The notes beneath the pieces were generated by a model that was not told the origin of the DNA, ran no database searches, and was given only the letters and a program-made list of their open reading frames with translations. Of a stretch of DNA of 21,954 nucleotides, positions 1 through 8,783 are shown one piece after another. Each line of letters starts with the position of its first letter. Position 1 is the stretch's first letter. The position numbers and the translations under genes are program-made. Source of the DNA: CAYOID01 sp964573115 (GTDB lineage Bacteria > Desulfobacterota > Desulfovibrionia > Desulfovibrionales > Desulfothermaceae); the NCBI GenBank assembly GCA_964573115.1, contig CAZNIP010000052.1, positions 1-21,954 of the forward strand, in the 5' to 3' direction.

Positions 1-1352
1 TTGCCTTTGTAGGGCGGATAGATCAGCGGCGGGTCGAACCATGTCCCTGCCTTGAGCAGGCTCTTCTGGTGTGAAAAGCGCTTGAAGCCCTCGAAACCGT
101 GGTAATGCCCGATGCCGCTCTGGCCGACTCCGCCGAATGGCAGGTTCGGGTTGGCCAGGTGCTGTATGCAGTGGTTGATACATCCGCCGCCGAACTGGAG
201 CCTGGACACCAGCTCCTGCTGCACACCAGGGCTCTGGCTGAAGAGATAGCAGGCCAGGGGGTACTGGGCCAACCGGCCGGTGATCCCGGCCATCTCGTCG
301 AAACTCCCGTAGGTCATCACTGGAAGCACAGGCCCGAAGATCTCCTCTTCCATGACCCTGTCCTCAAGGGTCACGTCCTTCATCACTGTTGGGGCGATGT
401 ACCGGTCCTCAGCCCTGAAGTCCCCGCCCGTGACCACCTTGCTTGGGTCGATGAGGTTGACGAGCCTCTGAAAATGGCGCTCGTTGACGATCCTGCCGTA
501 ATCCGGCGACCTGGAGGCATCGCGGCCGTAGACCGAGATGATCCGGTCCCGGACCTTGTCCAGAAACGATTCCTGAGCCGACTCGTGCACCAAAACGTAA
601 TCCGGGGCCACGCAGGTCTGGCCTGCGTTCATGAATTTGCCGTAGACGATGCGCTTCACGGCCACATCCATCCTGGCATCGGAATGGACAATGCACGGGC
701 TCTTGCCGCCCAGCTCCAGGGTCACCGGGGTCAGGTGCCTGGACGCGGCCTCCATGACCATGGTTCCGACCCTGGGGCTTCCGGTGAAGAAGATGTGATC
801 GTATCGGGGCTCCAGCACCTCAGGACCTGTGGCTGCCTCGCCGGGGACACAGGCCACATGTCCCGGATCAAAGACCTCTTCGATGAGCTCCCTGATGGCC
901 AGGCTGCAATGGGGGGTCGTCCTGGAGGTCCTGATCACGGCGGTGTTGCCTGCGGCAATCGCGGCGATCAGGGGCGAAAAGGTCAAAACGACCGGGTAGT
1001 TGAATGGGGACATGATCAGGTTGACCCCAAGCGGGGTGAACAGAACCCGGCTCGAGGCCGGTTGGAGGAAGATCGGGGTTCTGACCCGCCTGGGCTTCAT
1101 CCAGGCCTTCAGCTTCCGGAGGGTCAGGGTCAGGTCGTGGAGGACAAAGCCGATTTCAGTGGTGTAGGCCTCGAACTCAGGCTTGGCCAGGTCCTTGGCC
1201 AGGGCCGTGCTGAGCCGTTTTTCATGGTCCTTCAGCCCCTTTTTGAGCTTACGCAGCTGGTTAGCTCTGAAGGCATGGTCCATGGTCGCCGATGACCTGA
1301 AAAAATCCCGCTGCCTGCGGACAATGTTTTCCATGGCTTCTGGACTGGTCAT
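1..1352 (-). CDS. Aldehyde dehydrogenase, ALDH3-like, 3' end cut by window
   Basis: NAD(P)-dependent oxidation of an aldehyde to its carboxylate; the substrate cannot be told from sequence. About 450 residues are read from ATG at 1352, which has an AAGGAAG ribosome-site-like stretch just upstream. The reading ends in FDPPLIYPPYKG at the window edge, which resembles the usual end of ALDH3-class enzymes, so only a few residues are missing. Visible motifs are SPFNYP with the oxyanion Asn (about N118), TLELGGKSP with the general-base Glu (about E213), FMNAGQTCVAPDYV with the catalytic Cys (about C247), and EEIFGPVLPV. The cofactor-binding segment usually read as VxKPSE is VIRTSR here, so the normally conserved Lys is Arg (about R141). 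About 235 bp separate it from the csaA-like gene upstream, and a GC-rich hairpin lies between, so it may be its own transcript. The family call is firm; the specificity is not. Confidence 0.93.
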   Translation of the reverse strand, partial: MTSPEAMENIVRRQRDFFRSSATMDHAFRANQLRKLKKGLKDHEKRLSTALAKDLAKPEFEAYTTEIGFVLHDLTLTLRKLKAWMKPRRVRTPIFLQPASSRVLFTPLGVNLIMSPFNYPVVLTFSPLIAAIAAGNTAVIRTSRTTPHCSLAIRELIEEVFDPGHVACVPGEAATGPEVLEPRYDHIFFTGSPRVGTMVMEAASRHLTPVTLELGGKSPCIVHSDARMDVAVKRIVYGKFMNAGQTCVAPDYVLVHESAQESFLDKVRDRIISVYGRDASRSPDYGRIVNERHFQRLVNLIDPSKVVTGGDFRAEDRYIAPTVMKDVTLEDRVMEEEIFGPVLPVMTYGSFDEMAGITGRLAQYPLACYLFSQSPGVQQELVSRLQFGGGCINHCIQHLANPNLPFGGVGQSGIGHYHGFEGFKRFSHQKSLLKAGTWFDPPLIYPPYKG

Positions 1353-1565
1353 GGTGTCAGGCTTCCTTGTCAGGCCGGCCTCTGGCTGGGCTAACAGGTT
1401 TAGTGTTCAAGGTTGAGGACAGAAAAGATTCCTGACGTGTCGGGAAAAAAGTCGACCGGCCAGTTTGATCAGGGCAGAAACTCTGTCAAGTCAATGTACT
1501 TGAAGGCCTTCTCCCTGAAACCCGACACCTGAAACCTGAAAACTCGCGATGAAGTTTCATACGAG

Positions 1566-1587
1566 CCCGGCCTCTGACCGGGCCGGG
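1566..1587 (-). terminator. GC-rich hairpin after the csaA-like gene
   Basis: A perfect 7-bp stem (CCCGGCC/GGCCGGG) with an 8-base loop lies directly behind the csaA-like stop codon on the minus strand. No T-run follows, so it is not a canonical intrinsic terminator, but its placement suggests transcript-end formation or 3'-end protection. Confidence 0.35.
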
Positions 1588-1588
1588 A

Positions 1589-1927
1589 TCAACACAGCCT
1601 GGCCCCCAGAGGGACGTTTTTGTCCGGCACGCAGAGGGCCACCTCTCCGTCAGCATTGTGAAAGCCGGTGATCAGACATTCGGAAATCACGGGGCCGATC
1701 TGCCTGGGCGGGAAGTTGACCACGCCCACCACCAGCCTGCCGATGAGCTCCTCCCGAGTGTACAGGCCGGCAATCCTGGCGCTGGATTTCTTGACCCCCA
1801 GCTCGCGGCCGAAATCCACATACAGAATAAATGCCGGCTGACGGGCCTCCTTGAACTCGTCAGCCTGAATGATCCGCCCCACCCGCAGCTCCACCTTTTC
1901 AAAGTCCTTCCACTCGATGGTTTCCAC
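1589..1927 (-). CDS. csaA: CsaA-like tRNA-binding domain protein
   Basis: A small OB-fold protein of the tRNA-binding (EMAP II / MetRS C-terminal) family, of 112 residues, the usual length for CsaA. Family features are the opening TIEWKDFEKVELRVGRI, the central GRELGVKKSSARI, VVGVVNFPPRQIGP and a PDKNVPLGARLC ending. CsaA has been described as a chaperone-like, export-related protein, but tRNA binding is the better supported property of the fold. I chose GTG at 1927 because the family starts at this Trp-containing segment and because AGGAGG and GAGGGG lie upstream; in-frame ATGs further upstream would run back into the channel gene. It begins 61 bp after the channel stop on the same strand, so co-transcription with the channel is possible. 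Confidence 0.87.
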   Translation of the reverse strand: METIEWKDFEKVELRVGRIIQADEFKEARQPAFILYVDFGRELGVKKSSARIAGLYTREELIGRLVVGVVNFPPRQIGPVISECLITGFHNADGEVALCVPDKNVPLGARLC

Positions 1928-1988
1928 GATCGCCCCCTCAATCCTCCTGTCAATGACAAAAGCATGGCCCAAGCCTGAGCTGCGCCTG

Positions 1989-3689
1989 CTAAAGCCGGCC
2001 ATTCCGTTCGAAATGGCTGAGCCAGGTCTGCTCCGCCCCTGTGGTCCCGATGAGGATGATCTCCTCCCCGGCATGGAGCACATATCCTGGTTCAGGGTTG
2101 ATGATCATCTCCTGGCCTGAGCTCACGGCAATGACGCTGCAGCTCGTTTTTTCGCGGATCCTGCTCATCTGCAGGGACTTGCCCGCCAGGGCCCTGGGTA
2201 TCGACAAGCGGAAGATGTTCAGCCCTTCAGCGATCATGAGCTCCTTGTTCTCCCGAAGGAAATTGATGACCGCACTGGCCCCCATGGAGGCGTAGGACAT
2301 GACCAGGTCCGCCCCGGCCTGGTGCAGCTTGCTGATATTCCTGTCCAGGGTGGTCCGGGTGATGACCTGGATGTCCGGCCGCAGCCTCCTGCAGTAGATG
2401 GTCAGGTAGATGTTCATGTTGTCGTTGTTCGTGGTGATGATCACCGAGGGAGCCCTGTCGATGCCGGCCTCTTTGAGGACCTCGAGGTCTGCGGCATCTC
2501 CGGAGATGTATCGGTCGTGCTCCCTGGCCAGGCGCTGACTCTTCTCCACCACCCGGTAGTCGATGTTGTTGGCCTGGAGGTGATCGGCCGCAGCCCGGCC
2601 CACGCGCCCACCGCCCAGGATGAGCACCGGGTCCATGGACACGCTGAAGGCGCTGTACTGCTGGTCAAAGCACTCCAGCTGCTCCCTGGACCCGGCCAGC
2701 ACCAGGACGGAGTGGGAGCAGATCCTGGTGTCCGGGGTGGGGATGTTGAAGTCGCCCCTCTGCCAGATGCCGGCCACATTGACCCCGGTGTTCTGACGTA
2801 TGCCGCTGTCCTTCAGGACTTTCCCGTCCAGAGGGGTGCGCATGGCCGGTGCCTCGGCAATGGCCAGGGAGCCGAACTGCCCGATGATGTTGGCCTTCAT
2901 GCTCACCCCCAGAACCCGCCTGGCCAGGGATCGGCCCAGCATCTGGGAAAAGTGAAAGACCTGATTGGCTCCGGCCAGCTCCATGATGTCGATGGAGGCC
3001 TGGTTTTCGGCATTGGCCACCACCGGGGTGACCGCAGTCAGGTCGCGCAGGGTGTAGATGCCATTGGTGTTGAGCTGGTCGTCCTGATTGAAAAAAACCA
3101 GGGCAGCCTGGTCGGCGCGAATTTTTTCGTAGGTTTGCCGGTCGTCCATGTCCCCCATGACCACTTTGTACCCCTGGTCAAAGAGCTCCAGGGCCCTTTG
3201 CTGGTCGTTGAGCAGGATGGCGTAGGGGGTGTTGTACTGTTTGAGCTTCCTGATCAGGGCCACAGCCACGGCCTCAAAGTTGGTCATGATCACATGACCG
3301 TGCATGTCTTTGGGCAGGGACCTCGGGGTCCGGGCCTTGTCCTCGGCTTCCAGCCAGGGGGCGTAGAAGAACTGGATGAAGGTGAAGGGGAGCATGACCA
3401 GGAGGAAGATGATCCCGGAGAGCAGGACGACGACGGAAAAGATGCGCCCGATGTCGCTGGTGAAGGTGATGTCCCCGAACCCCAGGGTGGACATCACGGT
3501 CAGGGTCCAGTAGACGCTCGTGGTCCAGGAGAACTCCCGGCCCTCCAGGGCCATGATGTGATGGAAGATGAAGCTGTAGACCAGGATGAGCAGGAGCAGG
3601 ACCAGGATGAACTTGAACAGGACCTTGACGTTCCGCCTGGCGGTCCGGTTCTGGAAGAAGTAGAGGAGCTGGGAGGTCAGAAACTTCAT
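1989..3689 (-). CDS. Two-TM potassium channel with two RCK (TrkA-N/TrkA-C) modules
   Basis: A 566-residue membrane protein, probably a ligand-gated K+ channel of the inner membrane. Segments in order: TM1 (about 23-45); pore helix and selectivity filter STLGFGDI (67-74), a variant of TVGYGD; TM2 (about 82-108); a first TrkA-N-like domain (about 130-245) followed by TrkA-C; a second TrkA-N domain with an intact LILGGGRVGR nucleotide loop (about 356-365); and a last TrkA-C (about 490-560, ending near GEEIILIGTTG). In the first RCK domain the glycine loop is replaced by IMTNFEAVA, so it probably binds no dinucleotide. The start is ATG at 3689, where TM1 soon follows; the ribosome site is weak. 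A long overlapping extension upstream adds no recognisable sequence. It lies downstream of the secreted protein gene and upstream of the csaA-like gene. Confidence 0.92.
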   Translation of the reverse strand: MKFLTSQLLYFFQNRTARRNVKVLFKFILVLLLLILVYSFIFHHIMALEGREFSWTTSVYWTLTVMSTLGFGDITFTSDIGRIFSVVVLLSGIIFLLVMLPFTFIQFFYAPWLEAEDKARTPRSLPKDMHGHVIMTNFEAVAVALIRKLKQYNTPYAILLNDQQRALELFDQGYKVVMGDMDDRQTYEKIRADQAALVFFNQDDQLNTNGIYTLRDLTAVTPVVANAENQASIDIMELAGANQVFHFSQMLGRSLARRVLGVSMKANIIGQFGSLAIAEAPAMRTPLDGKVLKDSGIRQNTGVNVAGIWQRGDFNIPTPDTRICSHSVLVLAGSREQLECFDQQYSAFSVSMDPVLILGGGRVGRAAADHLQANNIDYRVVEKSQRLAREHDRYISGDAADLEVLKEAGIDRAPSVIITTNNDNMNIYLTIYCRRLRPDIQVITRTTLDRNISKLHQAGADLVMSYASMGASAVINFLRENKELMIAEGLNIFRLSIPRALAGKSLQMSRIREKTSCSVIAVSSGQEMIINPEPGYVLHAGEEIILIGTTGAEQTWLSHFERNGRL

Positions 3690-3876
3690 GGCCAGACCAC
3701 TTTGAATCGCCTTGGGAGGCTCTGTCAATGGACTTTGGACGAGACACCCTCCCCAGCCCTGGCCTGCAGCACCCCAAATCCCGGGCAATCGAGGTTTTTG
3801 GCATTCCGGATGAGCGTTCAGCCGGGAAAATCCGTTGGAATTCCGAACACCCTGACCTTTGACCTGGCCGGCTCAT

Positions 3877-5856
3877 TCAAGGTCTTTTCCGGGTTCGCGA
3901 CATGTTCAGCTCGCCGGTGACGGTTGTGACTCTTTCCGGGCAGTCCCAGACCCCGCCGGACGGAGAGGTTTCCGTATCCCGAACCGAGGCCGTGAGCGTT
4001 GCCCGGCCGTCCTCCCCCTTGGTGTACCTGCCGCTCATCCGGATCGCCAGGGGGAGTGAGATCGGCATCTGCCGCGTGCTCCGATCGTCCCTCTCAACCC
4101 TGGTTCGCCCCTGGTCGTGCACCTCACGGTAATCGGTCACCGTGACCGGACCCTGTCCAAGGACAGTGACCTGGACCATGACCTCCACCGTAAAGGAGTC
4201 CTCCCTCCCTGGCTGCAACGCCTCCGCCATCTTTCTCTGAAACGCCTCGGGCGAGATTTTGCCCTGCTGAAACTGCTGAACCACGGACTGCATGGATCTG
4301 GCCGAATCCATGAGATCGGTTCTGGTGACCTGGAGCACGAGGTTTGAATCGCTGAGCTCCGAGCTGCTGGATCCCTTCATCGAGCTGCGCTCCAGAATAC
4401 GGCTCTCCCCGGAACCGCTCCGGTTGTACTGCTCACGACTGTTGGCAATCCGTGATCGCATGATCCCGGTAACGTGAAGCTGACTGCCGCTCATCAGGTT
4501 GAAGCCCGCCCCGGTTTCGTCGAGAGCCTCGGCGTAGACCTGGATGTTGGCCAGCTGAACCCTGGACTCGTGCAGGGAGAGTGTGCGCATGGCCTCGCCT
4601 GGCCCTTCTTTCTGGGCCTCGCAGTGGAGCTCCTTGCTGGACCGCAGGGTCAGGGTGCCGGTCCAGGCATAGACCGTTTCCGGGATGATGAGCAGGTCCT
4701 TGCGATGTCTGGCTCCGGTCTCCGGCTCACTCAAAGGGCCGTCATAGGTGTCGTCGACCCTGTCGCCTTCATGTGTGGCCGAGACGCTGTGGGGTGAGCA
4801 GGATTCATGCAGGACCACGTCGTCGAGCTCATAATTGCCCTTCCGGTCAGCCGTGGTCGACCAGGACTCGCCGCCGGAGCTGGCGGTCACTCTTGCCCCG
4901 GATGCAGGCTGGTCACCGTCCGGCATGCGGACGTGGACGTGGCCGAACAACGTCCCATAGAATCCCTGGTTGTGCTCGATGGACTCGTCCAGCTCGTTCT
5001 TTTCAGCCACATCCCGGAACCAGTCGTGCCCCATTTTCTTTTTGTGGGGCGGTTCCTGGCACAGGGCATCCTTGTAGTAGTCATTCTCGAGATCGATGAT
5101 GTCCTTGAGCTCGCCCTGGAAACCCCACCACTCCGCCTCCTCGCGGATCAGACGGGTCTTTTCCAGGGCGCTGTCAACCGGGAACATTGGCTTCCCTTCG
5201 GCTGTCAGGGTCTGATCGGCCCTTCTGGAGCAGTCATCCTGGATGTCCCCGGCAGGAGAGTGCTGGAAGCCGTCCTCGTCGATCCAACCGAGAAACCCGT
5301 CCCTGCCGAACCAGATGGCTGAGCTGCCAAGCTCGATGTCGGCAGTGGCAAACCTGACCATGCACCTGGCGCTGTCGACCACCATCTTGGTGCTGAAGCC
5401 GGTCTCCCGGGCCTTGAGAAAGATCTTCCGGCCATGGCCCTTGAGTTGGCTCATCACGGCCAACCAGGAGTCGAAGTCCGTTCCATGCCCCCAGCGCAGA
5501 AACTTGAGAGCCGCCTCATTGACAGTCCCATCCCCTGATTCCTGGGACTGGCGACTCAGAACAAAGAACTTCTGCACCCAGTCGGCCAGTTCCATGTCCT
5601 CGGGGTTCTGAACGCTCAGGGTATTGACCTCCTGCAGCAGGGCATCCACCTCATCCCTGTCCGCAGCCTTGACCTCCATCCAATGCAGGTATGGACCAAG
5701 CTCCCGCGGAGTTCCCCTGGGCTCTGGCCGGTGTTCCTGCATTCGCCGCTGTAGGCGGCTGTACTCGGCTGACCAGTCCCTCTGACCTTGTGCCTGGCCT
5801 ATTGAGGGAGTGCACAGCATGAGGAGACAAATGATCAGGACAACCCGTTCGATCAT
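3877..5856 (-). CDS. Secreted protein of unknown function with a carboxypeptidase-regulatory-like domain
   Basis: A 659-residue protein I do not recognise as a whole. Residues 1-22 form a Sec signal peptide (short basic start, hydrophobic VVLIICLLMLC, cleavage near GQAQG), so it should be exported to the periplasm or beyond. Residues about 25-290 are helical and charged, with several Trp and Cys residues. Residues about 300-390 (YGTLFGHVHVR to DGPLSEP) look like a beta-sandwich carrying 'regulatory' repeats of the CarboxypepD_reg type, with the typical ARVTASSG, TTADRKGNYEL order. About 390-500 is Ser-rich, with many SRxxxS/SGSGES turns, and the C-terminus is beta-rich. The start ATG at 5856 follows AGAAGAGAG. 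The gene begins 75 bp after the VWA gene on the same strand, so the two exported proteins are probably made together. No enzyme signature was seen. Confidence 0.8.
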   Translation of the reverse strand: MIERVVLIICLLMLCTPSIGQAQGQRDWSAEYSRLQRRMQEHRPEPRGTPRELGPYLHWMEVKAADRDEVDALLQEVNTLSVQNPEDMELADWVQKFFVLSRQSQESGDGTVNEAALKFLRWGHGTDFDSWLAVMSQLKGHGRKIFLKARETGFSTKMVVDSARCMVRFATADIELGSSAIWFGRDGFLGWIDEDGFQHSPAGDIQDDCSRRADQTLTAEGKPMFPVDSALEKTRLIREEAEWWGFQGELKDIIDLENDYYKDALCQEPPHKKKMGHDWFRDVAEKNELDESIEHNQGFYGTLFGHVHVRMPDGDQPASGARVTASSGGESWSTTADRKGNYELDDVVLHESCSPHSVSATHEGDRVDDTYDGPLSEPETGARHRKDLLIIPETVYAWTGTLTLRSSKELHCEAQKEGPGEAMRTLSLHESRVQLANIQVYAEALDETGAGFNLMSGSQLHVTGIMRSRIANSREQYNRSGSGESRILERSSMKGSSSSELSDSNLVLQVTRTDLMDSARSMQSVVQQFQQGKISPEAFQRKMAEALQPGREDSFTVEVMVQVTVLGQGPVTVTDYREVHDQGRTRVERDDRSTRQMPISLPLAIRMSGRYTKGEDGRATLTASVRDTETSPSGGVWDCPERVTTVTGELNMSRTRKRP

Positions 5857-5931
5857 GGTCACTCTCTTCTGGTTGAGACTTTCGGAGCTGCAAAGAAGCA
5901 CCTGATGCATGGTTCATGAGATGCCGTCACG

Positions 5932-8783
5932 TCAGAATTGAAGGGTGACGGTTTCTGTCTGTCCCGACTGGATGCGGATCCCCTTGTGTTCCCGGAGCTC
6001 TTTGTCAGGGCCTTTTACTTCAAGATCATACACCCCGGGCAGCAGATCAAAGGTCCGGCCCTGGTCCTCCTTCACCGAACCCCGGGCCACCCGTTCTTCC
6101 CCACGGAAGATGTAGGCATAAGCCTTTGCGGGCTGGCCANNNNNNNNNNNNNNNNNNNNNNNNNNNNNNNNNNNNNNNNNNNNNNNNNNNNNNNNNNNNN
6201 NNNNNNNNNNNNNNNNNNNNNNNNNNNNNNNNNNNNNNNGGCCACCCGTTCTTCCCCACGGAAGATGTAGGCATAAGCCTTTGCGGGCTGGCCACCTTTG
6301 ACCGCTTCCAGCTTCAGCCAGCCCTGCTGGGTGAACTCCGCAGTCCGCTCCACGGTCTCCCCCGGGCCGATCCGCACCCCTTTCAGCCAGACCTCGGGCT
6401 TGTCAGGGACAGAGTTGTCCCTGACCTGGACGTCGTACGAACCGGGCAGCAGATCAAAGGTCCGGCCCTGGTCACCTTTCAGAGAACCCCGGGCCACCCG
6501 TTCTTCCCCACGGAAGATGTAGGCATAAGCCTTTGCGGGCTGGCCATCCTTGAGAGCAATGACTTTCAAAGAACTGGCCTTGAACTCGGCAGTAATCCCG
6601 ATTGTTTTTCCAAGCTCAATCTGAACGTCTGCAAAGGTTTTGCTCGGATGATGCGAAAGACCGGTGTCTGTGACCTTTACTGAGTATGTCCCCGGCTTCA
6701 GGCGGAGGGCACGTGGCTTGCTCCTGTTGAGGGATGTCCTTGCAGAGGTGGCGATCTCTTTTTTTTCCGGCATGAAAACCTGAACATGGGCGGAAACCGG
6801 AACTCCATTCCTCAAGGCAATGACCTCAAGAAAACCCACGGTTCTGGTTTCTTGAACCACCTTCTGAGCCGCGGCCTCGAACTCCCCCGCGGTCTTGGCG
6901 GTAAAGTATCTGCCCCCGCCGGCTTCGGCCATGCACTCCAGCTGCTCCCGTTCCTCCGCGGTGACGTCAAAGCCGATCACGTGCATGACAAACTGGAGGC
7001 CTGCCTCCTTGAGCTCCCTGACCAGGGCGCAGGGATCTCCCCCGCAGGTCTCCCTTCCGTCCGAGACCAGAATGATCGTGGTCTCGTCCTCCAATGTCTT
7101 GAGCTTCTCCGCGGTGACCCGCACCGAACGGGTGATCGGGGTCTTGCCCTTGGGGCTGAGGCCTTGAATGGTCTGGACCAATTTGTCCCTGTCCAGGGGG
7201 CTGAGGTGCACCAGTTCCTCCACGTCCTGGCAATCCCCTTTTCTCCTGTGCCCGTAGGCCACAACACCGGCCATCGTGTTGTCCGGCAGGTCCCGGATCA
7301 GCTTGGCCATGACCTCCTTGGCGATGGCAATCTTGTCCCGGCCCTCGACCTCCCCCCACATGGAACCAGAGGCGTCCAGGATGAACATGATGTTGGCCGC
7401 CCCGGCCGCACCAGTCGGAACAGCTTTGGACTCGGCAGGCTCCGCCTTTGCAGAGCCCTTGTCTTGCTTGGTTGTTTGGGCGGTTTGGGTCGAAGAAGAG
7501 GTTTTGTCTTTAGCCTTGGCCAATTCAGGCTTGGGATCAGCCTGCTTTTGCACCGTATCCTGAGCAGTCCTGGGCTGAAACGGCTGACCGGCCTTGACCA
7601 GGACACGACCCTGCAACACACTGACCTTGAGGGTATCAGCCGGGGCTTCACCCTGGAGCTGATTGTGAATGCTCCTGAAGTTCTTCCCCGCTCTGAGGTC
7701 CTTGGTCCGAAAGCTCTTCGGCCCCATCTCCGAGTCAGGCAGCTCCTGACCCTGGGTCAGCCAGGTGTAGGTCACCCTGGACTCGGATTCGGACATGTTG
7801 ACGAACCTGACGACAAACTCTCCCCCGGGGTGCATGGGAAAGCTCATTTCCTCCCCGGCTGCAAGGGTTTGCTCGGGCATGTCCCCCTGCTTCACCCGGG
7901 CATGGTCCCGGAAGCGCCCCTTGCTCGGGTTGTAGAGAACGATCTCGTCGGCTTCCTGCGGCGAAAAGTACACTTCGCGGCTGGTCCTGTTGGCAAACTT
8001 GACCACGGGCTGGCCCTGACTGAAGGCGAACAGACGGACACTGTCGCTGGTGAACGTGCTCAGGGCCTTGCCCTCTTCCACCGCTACCCGGACGATCCGG
8101 CCCTCCGCCATGTCGTCGATTTCAAAAGGCGGCTGCATGACCTTTGCCGCAGCGATCCCGTCCATCCAGGGCTCCCTTACCGGGCCCTCGGCCTTTTCCG
8201 GCTCTGCCGACCCCGGCTTTTTCATCGCCGAGTAGCTTTCGGGCACCTTGAAAAGTCCTTCATCCACCTGGCCCTGCTCGATGGCCTCCAGCTCCACGAG
8301 CATGCCCTTTTCCAGCTCATTGGCGATCTTCAGGGGGAACCCGAGCTCGTCGGAGATCCAGGCCGTAAAAAGGCCCTGATCCCCTGAATGGACCAGGACC
8401 TTGCGGCAGTCGAACCCTTTGAAGGACTCCCGGTCAACCTCCTCGAGCTCATACTGCTGCGCACTGTGGCGAAAGCTCTCGAAAGGGTTGTTCATCAGGC
8501 TCCGGACACTGGTGTTCTTCATCTCCATGAAGGCCTTGTCCTCTGGGAAAACCACCCTGGTGATCCCCTTCCTGCGGTCCACGAGCACAAAGAACGCTGA
8601 GGATCCTTCCTTCATGTCCATTCGATACATCTCATCCCTGACGTGCAGCCTGGACTGACTCGTCGTGCCAGATCGCGTCTGAAGCATGAGGGCACTGAAC
8701 TCAGCCGCACACACCCATGACTGTCCGGCAAGCACCACAAGGGCAGCCACCAGAACCCATCCTGCAATGCCTCTGCTGACCAT
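5932..8783 (-). CDS. Large secreted VWA-domain protein with C-terminal tandem repeats (interrupted by assembly gap)
   Basis: An exported protein, about 898 residues if the gap is a contig-end duplication. Order: signal peptide (1-27, cleavage near VCAA); a LolA/DUF4412-like beta-rich region (about 28-190); a second beta domain (about 215-400); a Lys/Thr/Ala-rich linker (about 405-460); a VWA domain (about 464-640) with complete metal site DASGS (470-474), GKTPIT Thr548 and SDGRETCGGDPC (Asp575); then PEGA/carboxypeptidase-like repeats from 652. Units from 739 share GQPAKAYAYIFRGEERVA. The last unit, past the gap, runs GSVKEDQGRTFDLLPG to VTLQF and a TGA at 5932-5934. The apparent frame change across the Ns is an artefact of the 100-base placeholder. 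ATG at 8783 has a strong AAGGAGGT site. The role is likely periplasmic or surface binding and assembly with the neighbouring secreted protein; the ligand is unknown. Confidence 0.88.
5935..6830 (-). repeat. Tandem repeat region (about 252-bp units) in the VWA gene
   Basis: The 3' part of the VWA gene consists of repeats of about 84 codons. Corresponding points in the two intact copies lie exactly 252 bp apart (6242 and 6494). A 55-bp stretch is identical at 6085-6139, 6240-6294 and 6492-6546, and the identity between the first and third copies extends to 63 bp (6077-6139 and 6484-6546). A further 31-bp block around GCAGCAGATCAAAGGTCC is shared by two units. The first unit (6570-6830) is much more diverged and is related only at the protein level. 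This degree of identity suggests recent unit duplication or gene conversion. Confidence 0.88.
6140..6239. other. Assembly gap (100 N) inside the VWA repeats
   Basis: A run of exactly 100 N. The 55 bases directly left of it (6085-6139) and directly right of it (6240-6294) are identical, the pattern left when two contigs from a de Bruijn graph share their end k-mer. If the two copies are one, the reading frame closes perfectly. If not, the missing length should be 2 modulo 3, for example 197 bp plus a multiple of 252. Confidence 0.97.

Noticed and set aside
3701..3728. Perfect TTGACA upstream of the channel gene
   Set aside because: No acceptable -10 hexamer at 16-18 bp spacing (only TTCAAA), and it would leave almost no leader before the start codon.
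99..3920. Long plus-strand frames opposite the aldehyde dehydrogenase (99-1295) and the channel (2322-3920)
   Set aside because: High-GC antisense shadows: translations are rich in Gly, Asp, His and Val without family motifs, while the minus strand holds clearly recognisable genes.
6072..6239. Apparent frameshift and early stop of the VWA gene across the N run
   Set aside because: The N run is a fixed 100-base placeholder flanked by the same 55 bp; the frame beyond it continues with a perfect repeat unit to a TGA at 5932-5934.
6786..8387. 533-codon plus-strand frame opposite the VWA gene
   Set aside because: Shadow of a gene with signal peptide, intact VWA metal site and strong ribosome site on the other strand.
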